Positions 19,234 through 29,345 of a stretch of 64,000 nt of DNA are shown here, piece by piece; position 1 is the first letter of the stretch; each line of letters begins with the position of its first letter. Where the stretch lies: the NCBI RefSeq assembly GCF_012844345.1, contig NZ_CP051625.1, positions 3,534,001 to 3,598,000 on the forward strand, written 5' to 3'. Made by a program: the position numbers and the translations under genes. Origin of the DNA: Pseudomonas sp. gcc21 (lineage in GTDB: Bacteria; Pseudomonadota; Gammaproteobacteria; Pseudomonadales; Pseudomonadaceae). The notes under the pieces are model-generated. The model was not told the origin of the DNA, ran no database searches, and saw only the letters and a list, made by a program, of their open reading frames with translations.

Positions 19234-21183
19234 TCAGCGAGCACTGGGTGGACCTTGGCTATCTCGCGCAAGCTCTCTTACGCTGGCATAGGGATAGGCT
19301 TCTAGCGCAGCGAAACCCGGCAGGCTTCGAGCCTTGAGCCGGGTGAACAGCGGCACGCTGATACCGCACAGAAAGCGCGCCAGACTGTCCGCAGTGGGCG
19401 CACGGTGCTGATCGCTGCTATAGCGTTCCACAAAAGCTGCGCTGAGTTGCTGAATACGATCGAGCGTTAACGGCGGTAACGCTGGGGGCTCGGGCAGCTG
19501 GGCAGGTTGACCATGACATACCGAGCAGTGTCCGCACCGCTCGGGCACTTGTTCATCGCCGAAGTAACAGGCCAGCCGCCGACTCAGGCAGTCTCGGGTG
19601 GCAAACAGATCGAGCATGGCATGGATACGGTTGATCTCGCTGGCTTCCTGTCGGTGGAAATAGTCATGCAGTGCTTCGCTCAGGCTGGCTGCGTCGAAAT
19701 CCGGCTGCAACAACTCGTAGACCTCGGTCATCTGCTTGCTTTCCAGCTCGACCCAGTTCTTCTCCTGAAAGTAATCCAGCGCCTTGATCACCCGGCCTCG
19801 GTCGGCCCGGTGCTGCTGCCACAACGCATCGAAATCCACCGTGCTCCAGGTTCTCGCTCGCCGGGACGTACTGATGATCGCTTCGACAAAGTCCCTGCGT
19901 TCACCCTGGAACTGCTGAACCAGTTGCTCGGGCTCGAGCAAAAATTTGAAGCGATATTCGGCGAAATAGGCGTAGCGGGGCGCGATAATCCCGCGCAGTT
20001 CCAGCTGAACCAGTAACGTCTTCAGCGGCAGCTGGCGAATATTGCTGCGCGTGGAGAGTGCATTGAGCATCAGTTCCCATTGCCCGCCGGATGCATCACG
20101 TTTCAGCTCATCCAGCACGTAGCGAATGCCGGCGCGCTCGGGCGTGTCGCCATACACGAAGTTTTCCAGCACGTTCAGGCTGTCGCGGTTGGCCAGAACC
20201 AGACAGTCCGACGGGTTGCCATCGCGGCCTGCACGGCCGATTTCCTGGCTGTAGTTCTCGATGGATTTGGGCAGATCAAAATGCACCACGAAGCGGATAT
20301 CGCTCTTGTCGATGCCCATGCCAAAGGCGATGGTCGCGACAATGCAGTTGATATTGCCGTTCATGAAGTCGCGCTGAATGCGCTCGCGTCGCTCATGCTC
20401 CATACCGGCATGGTAGGCCGCGGCGTGAATGCCATGCTGGCTGAGGTAGCTGGCGACGTCTTCGGCGGTTTGTTGCTGGGTGACGTAGACGATACCCGGC
20501 TCGGCGCTGCGGGCACCCAGCCATTCGACCAGACGCTGGCGTTTGTCAGCGCCGGTAACTGGCTCGACCAGCAGATTCAGGTTGGGCCGGTAGAAGCCGG
20601 TGGTGATCACATCGGCATCAGAGATGCCGAACTTGCGCTGCATGTCGGCGATGACCGGCGGCGTTGCCGTCGCTGTTAGCAACAGCGTTTGCGGGATGCC
20701 GAAATCCTTCTGGTACGCGGGCAGCTTGAGGTAATCCGGGCGGAAGTTATGGCCCCATTCGGATATGCAGTGCGCCTCATCCACTACCAGCAGGGAGATA
20801 GGCACCTGCTGGATAAAATGGCGGAAACGCTCGTTCTTCAGCCGCTCCACCGAGATCATCAGTATTTTCAGCTCGCCGCTTTTGGCCCGCGACATGACAT
20901 CGCTGGCTTCTTCCCGGCTTTGCGATGAATCAATGCTCGCGGCGCTGATGCCGTGCCGCTCGAGGAATGCCAGCTGATCCTGCATCAGCGCCAACAGCGG
21001 CGAGACCACCAGCGTCAGATGCGGCAGATGCATGGCGGGCAGCTGATAACACAGCGATTTGCCCGAGCCGGTCGGGAATATGGCTGCCGCCGAACGGCCT
21101 TCCAGCACAGCGTTGATGGCCGGCTCCTGGCCGGGGCGGAAGCGGTCGTAACCGAAGGTGTCGAGCAGGGATTGTCTGATCAT
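19234..21183 (-). CDS. recQ: ATP-dependent DNA helicase RecQ family
   Basis: SF2 3'-5' helicase for recombination repair. It carries Walker A TGSGKSLCYQLPA, DEAH box VVDEAHCISEWGHNFR, the helicase C-terminal domain (QEIGRAGRDG) and the RecQ zinc-binding cysteines in CYFGDEQVPERCGHCSVC. ATG at 21183 begins MIRQSLLDTFGYDRFRPGQ; longer starts would overlap the upstream glucanase gene. The product has 649 residues and ends with a region resembling a shortened HRDC domain (DSLARFLCGI... near residue 590). Confidence 0.93.
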   Translation of the reverse strand: MIRQSLLDTFGYDRFRPGQEPAINAVLEGRSAAAIFPTGSGKSLCYQLPAMHLPHLTLVVSPLLALMQDQLAFLERHGISAASIDSSQSREEASDVMSRAKSGELKILMISVERLKNERFRHFIQQVPISLLVVDEAHCISEWGHNFRPDYLKLPAYQKDFGIPQTLLLTATATPPVIADMQRKFGISDADVITTGFYRPNLNLLVEPVTGADKRQRLVEWLGARSAEPGIVYVTQQQTAEDVASYLSQHGIHAAAYHAGMEHERRERIQRDFMNGNINCIVATIAFGMGIDKSDIRFVVHFDLPKSIENYSQEIGRAGRDGNPSDCLVLANRDSLNVLENFVYGDTPERAGIRYVLDELKRDASGGQWELMLNALSTRSNIRQLPLKTLLVQLELRGIIAPRYAYFAEYRFKFLLEPEQLVQQFQGERRDFVEAIISTSRRARTWSTVDFDALWQQHRADRGRVIKALDYFQEKNWVELESKQMTEVYELLQPDFDAASLSEALHDYFHRQEASEINRIHAMLDLFATRDCLSRRLACYFGDEQVPERCGHCSVCHGQPAQLPEPPALPPLTLDRIQQLSAAFVERYSSDQHRAPTADSLARFLCGISVPLFTRLKARSLPGFAALEAYPYASVRELARDSQGPPSAR

Positions 21184-21241
21184 TGCGACATGGTGGCGAT
21201 TTACGCCGCGCTTGTCTGCCAATGGATACACATTGACCCAA

Positions 21242-23050
21242 TCAGGGCACCGGGCGGTAGGCGTGACGTTCGGGTTGACCGCCTCGGTGGGCATCCTTGT
21301 CGGAATCAATCAGGTACGCACTTTTGACCAGTGCCAGGTGCGACAGCGCCTGTGGGAAGTTGCCAAGCAAGCCGTGCTGCGGATCATATTCCTCAGCTAG
21401 CAGCCCAACGTCATTACGCAAGCCGAGTATTTTCTCGAATACCGCCTGGGCATCATCAACCCGCCCGCTCATGGTCAGTACATCTGCGAGCCAGAAGCTG
21501 CAGGTCAGGAACGCGCCCTCGCTGCCGTCGTAGGCATCATCTTCCAGAAACCGGTAGACCAGGCCGTCCTCGCACAGCGTGTCCTCGATCCAGGCCAACG
21601 TGGCCTGAACGCGGTCATCATCGGCGGGCAGAAAGCCCAGCAGTGGGACCATTAGCAGGCTGGCATCCGGGCGCGCTTCATCATAGGTCTGCTGAAAGGC
21701 GTTACGTGACGGGTCGATCCCGTTGCGGCAGACGTCCGCGTGGATCTCGTCGCGGGTGCTGCGCCAGAGGTCGACGGGTGCCTTGAGCCCGAACTCTTCG
21801 GCATCGCGAATAGACCGGTCAAAGGCAACCCAGGCGTACACTTTGGAGTGCGTGTAATGCCGCGGTGCGCCGCGCAGTTCCCAGATACCATCGTCCGGTT
21901 CGCGCCAGTGTTCGACCAGAAAGTCCATGATCTTGCACTGGTAGTCCCAGGTCTGCTCGGTGGTTTCCATGCCGCTGCGCCGGCCGATATGCAGCACGTC
22001 CATCAGCAGGCCGTACACATCCAACTGATGCTGTTCCGAGGCCGCATTTCCGACACGCACCGGCTGGGAACCCTTCCAGCCGGGCAACCAGCCAAGTTCC
22101 CGCTCCGGCATGGGTTCGGTGCCGGTGATGCTGTAGAGCACATCAACATCCACGGTGCCGTTGTCCTGGCCAATGGCGCGCAACAGCCAGCTGTGCCATT
22201 CATGCGCCGCCGAAAAGAAGTTCGAGTCGAGGAACACATCAACAGCCAGTACCGCGTCGCGTAGCCAGCAGAATCGGTAATCCCAGTTGGCGGCACCGCC
22301 AATTTTTTCCGGCAACGAGGAGGTCGGTGCCGCGACCATGCCACCGCTGGGTGCATAGGTCAGGGCTTTCAGCGTGATGAGCGAGCGCACCACGGCGTCT
22401 CGCCAGCGGCCCTGATAACTGCACTGACGCACCCAGTCGCGCCACCAGCCGGCGCAGTCCTCGATGGCGCCTTCGCTGCAGCGTGCGCTTTCCGGTTGGC
22501 TATCACCGCTCAGGTGAGTGAGCTGCATCAGCCGCTGCTCACCTGGGCTCAGGCTGAAGCGTGCGTTGATACAGTCGGCGTCCTGCCATTCACAGGATAG
22601 ATCAGTGAACAGCCATAAGGGGTGTTCTCCACCTTTAATGCATACGCCGTTCTCGCTCTGCTCAAAGCGCGCGGGCTCCCTGCCGTAGTCGAAGCGGGGC
22701 AACAGGCTCATATCCATCTCGACGCAGCCTTCGAGACACTCTACATGGCGCAGAATCGTCACGTTGTCATCGAAGGGCATGCAGTCGGTGATGCGGATGC
22801 GGCCCTGAACGCAGCGCATCTCGGTGCACAGCACCAGAGTGTCCGCTTGATAGTGACGGTTGACTTCGGTGGGTTCGGCGCTGGGCGACAGCCGCCAGTG
22901 GCCGTGCTCAGCATCACCAAGCAGCGCAGCAAAGCACGCGGGGGAATCGAAACGGGGAGGGCAGAACCAGTCGATGCTGCCGCTACGGCTGACCAATGCG
23001 GCGGTGCACAGATCGCCGATCAATGCATAGTCTTCGATAGGTTGCGCCAT
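21242..23050 (-). CDS. Glycoside hydrolase family 15 protein
   Basis: 602-residue glucoamylase/trehalase-like protein: N-terminal beta domain (MAQPIEDYALIGD..., DUF5911 type) followed by an (alpha/alpha)6 barrel. Candidate acid/base segments are PDDGIWELRG near residue 380 and LAEEYDPQHGLLGNFPQALSH near residue 560. ATG 23050 is preceded by GGGAGT. Lies 58 bases upstream of recQ on the same strand. Whether it acts on trehalose or alpha-glucan cannot be read from sequence. Confidence 0.92.
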   Translation of the reverse strand: MAQPIEDYALIGDLCTAALVSRSGSIDWFCPPRFDSPACFAALLGDAEHGHWRLSPSAEPTEVNRHYQADTLVLCTEMRCVQGRIRITDCMPFDDNVTILRHVECLEGCVEMDMSLLPRFDYGREPARFEQSENGVCIKGGEHPLWLFTDLSCEWQDADCINARFSLSPGEQRLMQLTHLSGDSQPESARCSEGAIEDCAGWWRDWVRQCSYQGRWRDAVVRSLITLKALTYAPSGGMVAAPTSSLPEKIGGAANWDYRFCWLRDAVLAVDVFLDSNFFSAAHEWHSWLLRAIGQDNGTVDVDVLYSITGTEPMPERELGWLPGWKGSQPVRVGNAASEQHQLDVYGLLMDVLHIGRRSGMETTEQTWDYQCKIMDFLVEHWREPDDGIWELRGAPRHYTHSKVYAWVAFDRSIRDAEEFGLKAPVDLWRSTRDEIHADVCRNGIDPSRNAFQQTYDEARPDASLLMVPLLGFLPADDDRVQATLAWIEDTLCEDGLVYRFLEDDAYDGSEGAFLTCSFWLADVLTMSGRVDDAQAVFEKILGLRNDVGLLAEEYDPQHGLLGNFPQALSHLALVKSAYLIDSDKDAHRGGQPERHAYRPVP

Positions 23051-23187
23051 TGATACTCCCGGGGTGATCGGCGACGTGCCGCCTCTCACCAAGCGACCCC
23101 CGGGTTTTCAGTGAAGTTCCTGCAAGGCCCTGTCCAGATAGGGCGAATTGATGTCGCAGTGTTGCCGGATGAAAGCGCAGCCGGTGA

Positions 23188-24195
23188 TCAGCGCTTCTTC
23201 TTTTTCAGTTGCTCGATCAAACCCTTGGGTGGATGCCTGATCACCAGCGCGTCGTCGGATTCGTCATATTCAACGCGCTCGCCCAGCAGGTGCGCCTCGA
23301 AGCTTATCGACATGCCATCAGCCTTGCCGTAGAAGCGCATGAAGTTGTTCAGAGTGCGCTTGTCCGGCGGGATCTCGGCATTCAGGCCGTAATCCTTGTT
23401 GCGGATGTAGTCGTAGAAGGCGCGGGGCTGTTCCTCATCAATCACACCAGACAGCTCTTCCAGCGCCACCTGCTCGCCCTGACGCGCCTGGCCGCTGACG
23501 TAACCGCTCATGGCCTTGGTCTTGCCCTTGAGCTCGTCCGCCGGCATATCCGCTTCGCCCACATAATCCTGAAAGGCTTGCAGCAGGGTGGTGGTTTCCT
23601 GCTCTGGATCGGCACCTTCAACGCAACCGATAAAGTCGCGGAAGTAGTCCGACACGCGCTTGCCGCTGCGCCCACGAATGAAGGAAATGTATTGCTTGGA
23701 GCTGGCGTTCTGTTTCCACTCGGTGAGGTTGATGCGCGCCGCCATGTTCAGGCTGGACAGATCCAGATGCCGCGCCGCCGCTACGTTCAGGTCATCGGTA
23801 ACGGTCACGCCCTCGGTATGGTGCAACAGGGCGATGACCAGAAAGGCGGTCATGCCCTGGCGGTAGCGGATAAACAGCACGTGTCCGCCCAGCGCCAGAT
23901 TGGAGCCCTCCATCAGCGTTTTCAGGTGCTCGGTGGCCTGGGTGGAAAAGCGCAGGAAATCCAGCTCCTCATCCAGCAGCTGCTGTAACCAGCCGCTGAA
24001 CGGATAGGCGCCGCTCTCCGTCTGGAAATAGCCCCAGGCCTTGTTCGGCTTGCTGTTATAGGCCTCGATCAGTCCCGCCAGCAGTTGTTCCAGCGCCTCG
24101 GAGCTGGCCAGTTCAGCATCACGCAGGGTGAGGCTGGCAGGCTGCCCGTCGGGCTTCTTGTGAATCTGATGAACAACGCTGTTGTCGATGGGCAT
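23188..24195 (-). CDS. yejK: Nucleoid-associated protein YejK/NdpA
   Basis: 335 residues of the NdpA family: binds DNA and is found in the nucleoid fraction in E. coli. Recognised by the N-terminal [11 protein letters not shown], the conserved core [17 protein letters not shown], and the lysine-rich end [10 protein letters not shown]. Length and order match the family. ATG at 24195 gives the usual N-terminus. Confidence 0.93.
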   Translation of the reverse strand: MPIDNSVVHQIHKKPDGQPASLTLRDAELASSEALEQLLAGLIEAYNSKPNKAWGYFQTESGAYPFSGWLQQLLDEELDFLRFSTQATEHLKTLMEGSNLALGGHVLFIRYRQGMTAFLVIALLHHTEGVTVTDDLNVAAARHLDLSSLNMAARINLTEWKQNASSKQYISFIRGRSGKRVSDYFRDFIGCVEGADPEQETTTLLQAFQDYVGEADMPADELKGKTKAMSGYVSGQARQGEQVALEELSGVIDEEQPRAFYDYIRNKDYGLNAEIPPDKRTLNNFMRFYGKADGMSISFEAHLLGERVEYDESDDALVIRHPPKGLIEQLKKKKR

Positions 24196-24285
24196 GGTGA
24201 TATCCGCAAACTCAAGGGAAGGTGGCGCAGGCCGGCAAGGTAACCCAGTTGTCGCGTGGCGTAAACCGGGTGCGATGCCGGCCTG

Positions 24286-26115
24286 TTACAAGGGAAACAG
24301 CCAGGGCACCAGCGTCACGCTGATGACCAGTACCAGCAGCGTGAAGGGTACGCCGATGCGCACGAAATCTGTAAAACGATAACGCCCCGGATCCAGTACC
24401 AGCGTATTCACCGGCGAGGAAACCGGCGTCATGAACGCCGCAGATGCGGCCAGCGCAACAATCATGGCAAAGGGGTAGGGCGAGGCATCCATGGCCTGCG
24501 CCGTGGCAATCGCAACCGGTGCCATGAGCACTGCCGTCGCTGTGTTGGAAATGAACAAGCCGGTGACAGCCGTGCAGATGAACAGCGTGGCGAGTAGCGC
24601 ACGCGGGCCTGCATCGCCGAACAGCTGCAGCAAGGTACTTACCGCCAGATCAATACCGCCGGTTTTCTGCAGTGCCAGGGCAAAGGGCAGCATGCCGACG
24701 ATCAGTATCAGGCTCGGCCAGTGGATCGCCTTGTAGGCTGAATCCATGGTGATGCAGCGGAAGACGCCCATCAGCAGACAGGCGATCAGGGCAGCGAGCA
24801 GGTTGGGCACTAGCCCGCTGACCATCAATGCGATCATCACTGCCAGGCTGAACAGGGCGTAGGGCGCCTTGCGCGCCGCCGGGGCAACTTCGTCGATTTC
24901 GGTGGGCACGCTGAGCAGCAGAAAATCCCGGCTCAGGCCGTGCAGGCGATTGATGTCCTTCCAGTCTCCCGCCACCAGAAGGGTATCGGCCTCCTTGAGC
25001 TTTTCATCCACCAGCAAGCCTGGCAATGCCTCGCCACGTCGGCGCAGACCCACCACGTTGAGTCGGAAGCGGCTGCGAAACGCCAACTCCTGAATGGTCT
25101 GGCCGGGCAGGCGCGAGTCGGGAGGAAGCGCGACCTCAGCCAGCCCCATCTGATGGGAATACAGGCTGTAGTAGGAGGTTTCCAGCGGGAGCGATTCCAG
25201 CCCGAGTTCGTCATAGGCACCAAGCAGCGCGATAGCCGGGCTGGCCAGATCGACCAGCAACACATCGCCGGGCTGCAGCAGGGTCTTGCCCGTGGCCAGT
25301 TCCAGTATCGTGCGGAACCGACGCTGGCGTTCGATGGCGATGACGTTAATGCCGTACTGCTGACGCAGCTCCATCTCAACCAGTTGCTTGTTTGCCAAAG
25401 GTGAACCGGGGCGTACGCGCAGGCGGCGCTCACGCTCGGTCAGGCGGTAGGCCTTGGCCAGATCGGCCAGGCTGTGACGTGGTTCGCGCTCATCCAGCTC
25501 CGCCGCCCGGCCGCCCAGCCAGCGCCGTGCTACCAGCATGTAGAGCACGCCCGCGACCAGGATCACCAGCCCAATCGGCGTGAAGCTGAAGAAGGAAAAA
25601 CCCGGCAGACCGGTGCGCACCAGTTCGCTATTGACCACCATGTTTGGCGGCGTGGCGACCAGCGTCAGCATGCCGCTCATAAGGCCGGCGAAGCTGAGCG
25701 GCATCATCAGGCGCGATGCAGGAATGCCCATGCGCACCGCGACGCTGAGCACCACAGGTATGAATATGGCGACCACGCCGGTGGAGCTCATCACCGAACC
25801 GAGCCCGGCCACCGTCAGCATCAGCAACACCACCAGCCGCGTTTCGCTCTTGCCAGCGTGCCGCACCAGCCAGTCGCCCAGCTGATAGGCAATACCGGTG
25901 CGCACCAACCCGTCACCAATCACGAACAATGCCGCGATCAACAGCACACTGGGGTCGCTGAACCCGGCGATGGCTTCGTTGATGGTGAGAATGCCGCTGA
26001 GCGGCAGCGCAACGATCACCAGCAGGGCAACGACATCCATGCGCGGCTTGTTGCGCACGAACAGCGCCATGCTGATGAGCAGCAGAACGAGGGTGACAGT
26101 GAGCTGAGCGTTCAA
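24286..26115 (-). CDS. SLC13 family anion:sodium symporter with RCK_C domains
   Basis: About 609 residues: membrane helices at each end (TM block about 1-180 and 395-609) around two cytosolic TrkA-C/RCK_C-like domains. Family motifs include TPPNMVVNSELV near residue 155 and SNTATAVLMAPVAIATAQ near residue 530. I place the start at TTG 26115, preceded by GGAAG, giving MNAQLTVTLVLLL; a GTG at 26166 would add 17 residues without a ribosome-binding site. Substrate could be sulfate, dicarboxylate or other anion. Confidence 0.88.
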   Translation of the reverse strand: MNAQLTVTLVLLLISMALFVRNKPRMDVVALLVIVALPLSGILTINEAIAGFSDPSVLLIAALFVIGDGLVRTGIAYQLGDWLVRHAGKSETRLVVLLMLTVAGLGSVMSSTGVVAIFIPVVLSVAVRMGIPASRLMMPLSFAGLMSGMLTLVATPPNMVVNSELVRTGLPGFSFFSFTPIGLVILVAGVLYMLVARRWLGGRAAELDEREPRHSLADLAKAYRLTERERRLRVRPGSPLANKQLVEMELRQQYGINVIAIERQRRFRTILELATGKTLLQPGDVLLVDLASPAIALLGAYDELGLESLPLETSYYSLYSHQMGLAEVALPPDSRLPGQTIQELAFRSRFRLNVVGLRRRGEALPGLLVDEKLKEADTLLVAGDWKDINRLHGLSRDFLLLSVPTEIDEVAPAARKAPYALFSLAVMIALMVSGLVPNLLAALIACLLMGVFRCITMDSAYKAIHWPSLILIVGMLPFALALQKTGGIDLAVSTLLQLFGDAGPRALLATLFICTAVTGLFISNTATAVLMAPVAIATAQAMDASPYPFAMIVALAASAAFMTPVSSPVNTLVLDPGRYRFTDFVRIGVPFTLLVLVISVTLVPWLFPL

Positions 26116-26274
26116 AACGTTCTTCCGTCGAGCCAGTATGAAGAGCGATTCAGAGTACAGGATCACGGCCAGGAGGTCTCAGGCGTACCGGTATGCGGTT
26201 ATCACTTTAAGCTGGCCCGATAGCCGTCAGTATCGGCTATGCTACCCGCCCGCAGATTTGCAAGGAGACAGCTG

Positions 26275-27342
26275 GTGAGCTGGTACGAAAAGGACACTTT
26301 GACCGCACTACAGGCCAAGGAGCAGGCACAGAAGCTGGCTTTCGCTCCCATCGCTTTCCAGGCGGCCCGCAGCCTGGATGAACTGGGTATCCTCACCGAA
26401 CTGGATGGCGCCTCCGACGGCCTCGACGCAGCGGCGATTGCGGCGCGTTGCGGGGTATCCGAATACGGGGTGGCGGTGCTGCTCGATATGGGGCTGAGTG
26501 CTCAGATCGTGACGCAGGACAGTGAACGCCGCTATCACCTGGCCCGGCTCGGGCATTTTCTGCTGCACGACGGCATGACCCGCGCCAACATGGGTTTCAC
26601 CGCTGACGTGTGTTATCGCGCCATGTCCCATCTGAGCGAAGCCATACGCAGCGGCACGCCCGCCGGGCTCAAGGAGCTGGGTGACTGGCCGACCATCTAC
26701 GAAGGTCTCTCGCGGCTGCCTGCAGAGATTCGCCAGAGCTGGCTCGACTTTGATCATTTCTACAGTGACCGGGCTTTTCCAAGGTTGCTTAAAAAGGTAC
26801 TGGGTGAGCGGCCTGCGCACCTGATCGATATTGGTGGCAATACCGGCAAATGGGCGCTGCAGTGCTGTGCTCACGATGAGCAGGTGCAGGTGACCATCGT
26901 TGACCTGCCGGGTCAGATCGACCTTGCGATGAATAACGCCCACGCAGCTGGCTATGCTGACCGCATCCACGGGCATCCGCTGGATATCCTCGACCTGCGG
27001 CAACCATTACCCACGCATGGCGATGTCTGGTGGATGAGTCAGTTCCTGGATTGCTTCTCGCCGATGGAAATTCTCGGCATTCTGCGTCGCGTGCGCACCG
27101 CCATGCCAGCCGATGCCAGCGTCTACATTCTCGAAATGTTCTGGGACTGCCAGGACTTCGAGGCCGCTGCCTACAGCCTCAACGCCACCTCGCTGTATTT
27201 CACCTGTCTGGCCAACGGCAACAGCCGCTTCTACCGCAGCGATGAGTTTCTGGACATCGTCAGAGAGGCTGGCTTCAGCGTTGCCGAGCAGGTGAACGGG
27301 ATAGGTCTGGGGCATACGCTGCTGCGTCTGGTGGCTGCCTGA
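26275..27342 (+). CDS. Class I SAM-dependent methyltransferase
   Basis: 355 residues: N-terminal winged-helix dimerisation region (about 20-110, like plant/bacterial O-methyltransferases), then a SAM-binding Rossmann domain with LIDIGGNTGKWALQC near residue 182. GTG at 26275 follows AAGGAG; the upstream ATG at 26239 has none. First + strand gene of the aryl-lipid cluster, so a tailoring O-methylation is plausible. The substrate is inferred only from context. Confidence 0.85.
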   Translation: MSWYEKDTLTALQAKEQAQKLAFAPIAFQAARSLDELGILTELDGASDGLDAAAIAARCGVSEYGVAVLLDMGLSAQIVTQDSERRYHLARLGHFLLHDGMTRANMGFTADVCYRAMSHLSEAIRSGTPAGLKELGDWPTIYEGLSRLPAEIRQSWLDFDHFYSDRAFPRLLKKVLGERPAHLIDIGGNTGKWALQCCAHDEQVQVTIVDLPGQIDLAMNNAHAAGYADRIHGHPLDILDLRQPLPTHGDVWWMSQFLDCFSPMEILGILRRVRTAMPADASVYILEMFWDCQDFEAAAYSLNATSLYFTCLANGNSRFYRSDEFLDIVREAGFSVAEQVNGIGLGHTLLRLVAA

Positions 27343-27395
27343 TGCGGCCCGCAATGCAAGGCTCGGGTTTGTTACAAAGAACAGGGCACATCTGG

Positions 27396-27482
27396 ATGAC
27401 CGAAAAACCAGGCTTTATCAACGGCGATATTGTCGCGGGTGGTATTCGTTCACTGCTGATATTCAAATCTTGGGGCAATTGA
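27396..27482 (+). CDS. Possible 28-residue peptide
   Basis: A small open frame that ends one base before the next ATG, so it could be translationally coupled to it. The peptide has a hydrophilic start, a GG pair at residues 15-16 and a hydrophobic C-terminal half (IRSLLIFKSWGN). There is no good ribosome-binding site and I recognise no family. It could be chance. Confidence 0.25.
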   Translation: MTEKPGFINGDIVAGGIRSLLIFKSWGN

Positions 27483-27483
27483 C

Positions 27484-28053
27484 ATGACCGCAGAGTTACA
27501 CCTGCAAGCGGCCATTCTGCCGCTCTTTATACTGCTCAGTATTGCGCTGGCCTGGGTGTGCCGCCGACAGTTACTGAATCCACGGTGTCATGGGTTCTAC
27601 CGGTTTTTCGCCTTTGAAGGCATTCTCTGGCTGTTCCTCAATGCGCTGCCGCTCTGGCATCACGAGATGTTCTCCATGGCGCAGATAGCATCCCTGTTGC
27701 TGATGCTACTGGCGCTGGGTCTGGTGGCAGGTGGCGTGCACGCTTTGCGTCGTCACGGCGGCGCGAGTGTCAGGCAGCAAGCGGAGGAGAATTTCGCTTT
27801 TGAAAACACCAGCACGCTGGTGACCCAGGGCGTTTTCGCTTATATCCGCCACCCCATGTACACCTCGCTGCTCCTGCTGAACTGGGGGCTGGTGCTGAAA
27901 CGGGCCGAGCCTGACGCCATCGTCATTGCGCTGGTGGTGTCGGCTGCGCTGTATCTCACGGCACGCGCGGAAGAGCAGGAAAACCACGCGTTTTTCGGCC
28001 CCTGCTATCGAGATTACTCAAAACGCAGCGGCATGTTTCTGCCCATGTTCTGA
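27484..28053 (+). CDS. Isoprenylcysteine carboxyl methyltransferase-like membrane methyltransferase
   Basis: 189 residues with about five membrane helices and the PEMT/ICMT signature: YIRHPMYTSLLLLNWG near residue 120 and the Glu-rich EEQENHAFFGPCYRDY near residue 160. Integral-membrane methyltransferase acting on lipid-soluble substrates. Its place in the cluster suggests methylation of the lipid product or a carboxyl group, which is inference. Ends 9 bases before a convergent gene. Confidence 0.87.
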   Translation: MTAELHLQAAILPLFILLSIALAWVCRRQLLNPRCHGFYRFFAFEGILWLFLNALPLWHHEMFSMAQIASLLLMLLALGLVAGGVHALRRHGGASVRQQAEENFAFENTSTLVTQGVFAYIRHPMYTSLLLLNWGLVLKRAEPDAIVIALVVSAALYLTARAEEQENHAFFGPCYRDYSKRSGMFLPMF

Positions 28054-28062
28054 TCTGCAGGG

Positions 28063-28530
28063 CTACAGATCCGCGCCCTCGTCGCTGATGGTGACGGCGG
28101 TCAGCTGCCCGGTCAGCAGCGTCTGGTCGCCGGTGCTCAGAGTGAAGGCATAAAGCGAGCTGTCGGCATTGTGGGCGAGCATCCTTGCTTCGATATGCAG
28201 GGAGCCCGCAATACTGTCGAGCGTATCGACATGGGCAGCGAGTTTTGAGGCTACGGCGATAAAGCCCTTGCGTGGCCGTGCGTCTGTCGTGTCTGACAGG
28301 AGCAGCCGTGCATGGGCGGCCATGGCCTGAGCGGCATACTCGACGCCGGCAAATACCGATAACATGCCGGCATCGCGCAACGGGTTATCCCGCTGCAGAT
28401 GACTCCTGCTCTGGCAGTGAATACTCTGCTCATCCCAACGAATGATGGAATCCACCAGGACCATCGGGGCGTTATGGGGCAGGAGGTCGGCAATTGGCGG
28501 CATGGGAGCAGGGGAGCGGTGGGTATGCAT
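28063..28530 (-). CDS. ApeP-like hot-dog dehydratase
   Basis: About 155 residues of the predicted 3-hydroxyacyl-ACP dehydratase group (COG4706/ApeP-like), recognised by IADLLPHNAPMVLVDSI and the central hot-dog helix SVFAGVEYAAQAMAAHA. It would dehydrate 3-hydroxyacyl chains on the cluster ACP. ATG at 28530 is used; a TTG at 28566 is possible. Divergent from the next + strand gene over about 45 bases, which must hold both promoters. Confidence 0.82.
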   Translation of the reverse strand: MHTHRSPAPMPPIADLLPHNAPMVLVDSIIRWDEQSIHCQSRSHLQRDNPLRDAGMLSVFAGVEYAAQAMAAHARLLLSDTTDARPRKGFIAVASKLAAHVDTLDSIAGSLHIEARMLAHNADSSLYAFTLSTGDQTLLTGQLTAVTISDEGADL

Positions 28531-28575
28531 GGAATCAATCAGGTGGTGTCGTGGAGAAAGGAGCAATCATAGCCC

Positions 28576-28884
28576 ATGTCTGAGTCGTTTATCGTCGCAG
28601 CTGATGCGCCCTGCGTGCAGGGGCATTTTCCGGGTATGCCAGTGGTGCCCGGTGCCTGGCTACTGGGCAAGGTGCACGCTACATTACTGGCCCGCTACCC
28701 GGATTGCCGCGTGGAAGAAGTAAAGAAGGTCAAGTTTCTTGCGCCACTGCTACCTGACCAGCCAGCACAGATCAGTGTGGATGACAGCCGCTGGCCGCGT
28801 GTGCAGGCGAGCATACAGCGCCTGGATCAAGCGGCAGAGCCCGTGCCGATCCTGGACGCCTCGTTTGTGATGGCGTCTGTTTAG
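28576..28884 (+). CDS. FabZ/ApeI-like hot-dog thioester dehydratase
   Basis: 102 residues with the FabA/FabZ dehydratase signature HFPGMPVVPGAWLL at residues 16-29, where the His is the catalytic histidine. The protein is short for FabZ (about 140-150) and resembles the small hot-dog dehydratases of aryl polyene clusters (ApeI). It stops within the end of the convergent DUF2141 gene (4-base overlap). Confidence 0.87.
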   Translation: MSESFIVAADAPCVQGHFPGMPVVPGAWLLGKVHATLLARYPDCRVEEVKKVKFLAPLLPDQPAQISVDDSRWPRVQASIQRLDQAAEPVPILDASFVMASV

Positions 28885-29345
28885 TCTCTGGATTCGCGGG
28901 GATAGTTGAGCTCAATAGTGACGCTTGGCTGCTCTGCGGAGAGCCTTACGATGGCATGCTCGAAGCGTTGGCTGCGCCGTTTGCGGTCAGGGCTCAGGCT
29001 GCTGGCATAGGGTTCCGTCGGACGACCTCTGCCACTCAGGTTGAGCGCTTCATTGCCATCCTGATCAACGAAGGCGCGGATGGCATAATCGCCGGGCGGA
29101 ATGTTCAGCCCGATTTCTGCCGTGGTTGATTCAGGCAACTGGGTGCGCAGGAGCAGGGCGGGTTCACCCTCCCAGCCTTCAGCGCTGGCCGGATAAACCG
29201 CGGTGTAAAGCGGCAGCCCCGGCGAGTCATTGCCAGCGACCAGCAGCTGAAACGGGCTCGCAGTGGACGGACCGCATACCAACAGGATAGTGATGCCGGT
29301 CACGAAGATATGCAGTGCTTTCAACCAAGCTGTTCGATCGCGCAT
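28881..29345 (-). CDS. DUF2141 domain secreted protein
   Basis: 154 residues, with an N-terminal signal peptide or membrane segment (ALHIFVTGITILLVCG), then the DUF2141 beta-sandwich region including PPGDYAIRAFVDQDGNEALN. DUF2141 genes are seen next to pigment and polyene-type lipid clusters in other bacteria; the role is unknown. Divergent from the darA-like gene across about 105 bases. Confidence 0.8.
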   Translation of the reverse strand: MRDRTAWLKALHIFVTGITILLVCGPSTASPFQLLVAGNDSPGLPLYTAVYPASAEGWEGEPALLLRTQLPESTTAEIGLNIPPGDYAIRAFVDQDGNEALNLSGRGRPTEPYASSLSPDRKRRSQRFEHAIVRLSAEQPSVTIELNYPRESRD

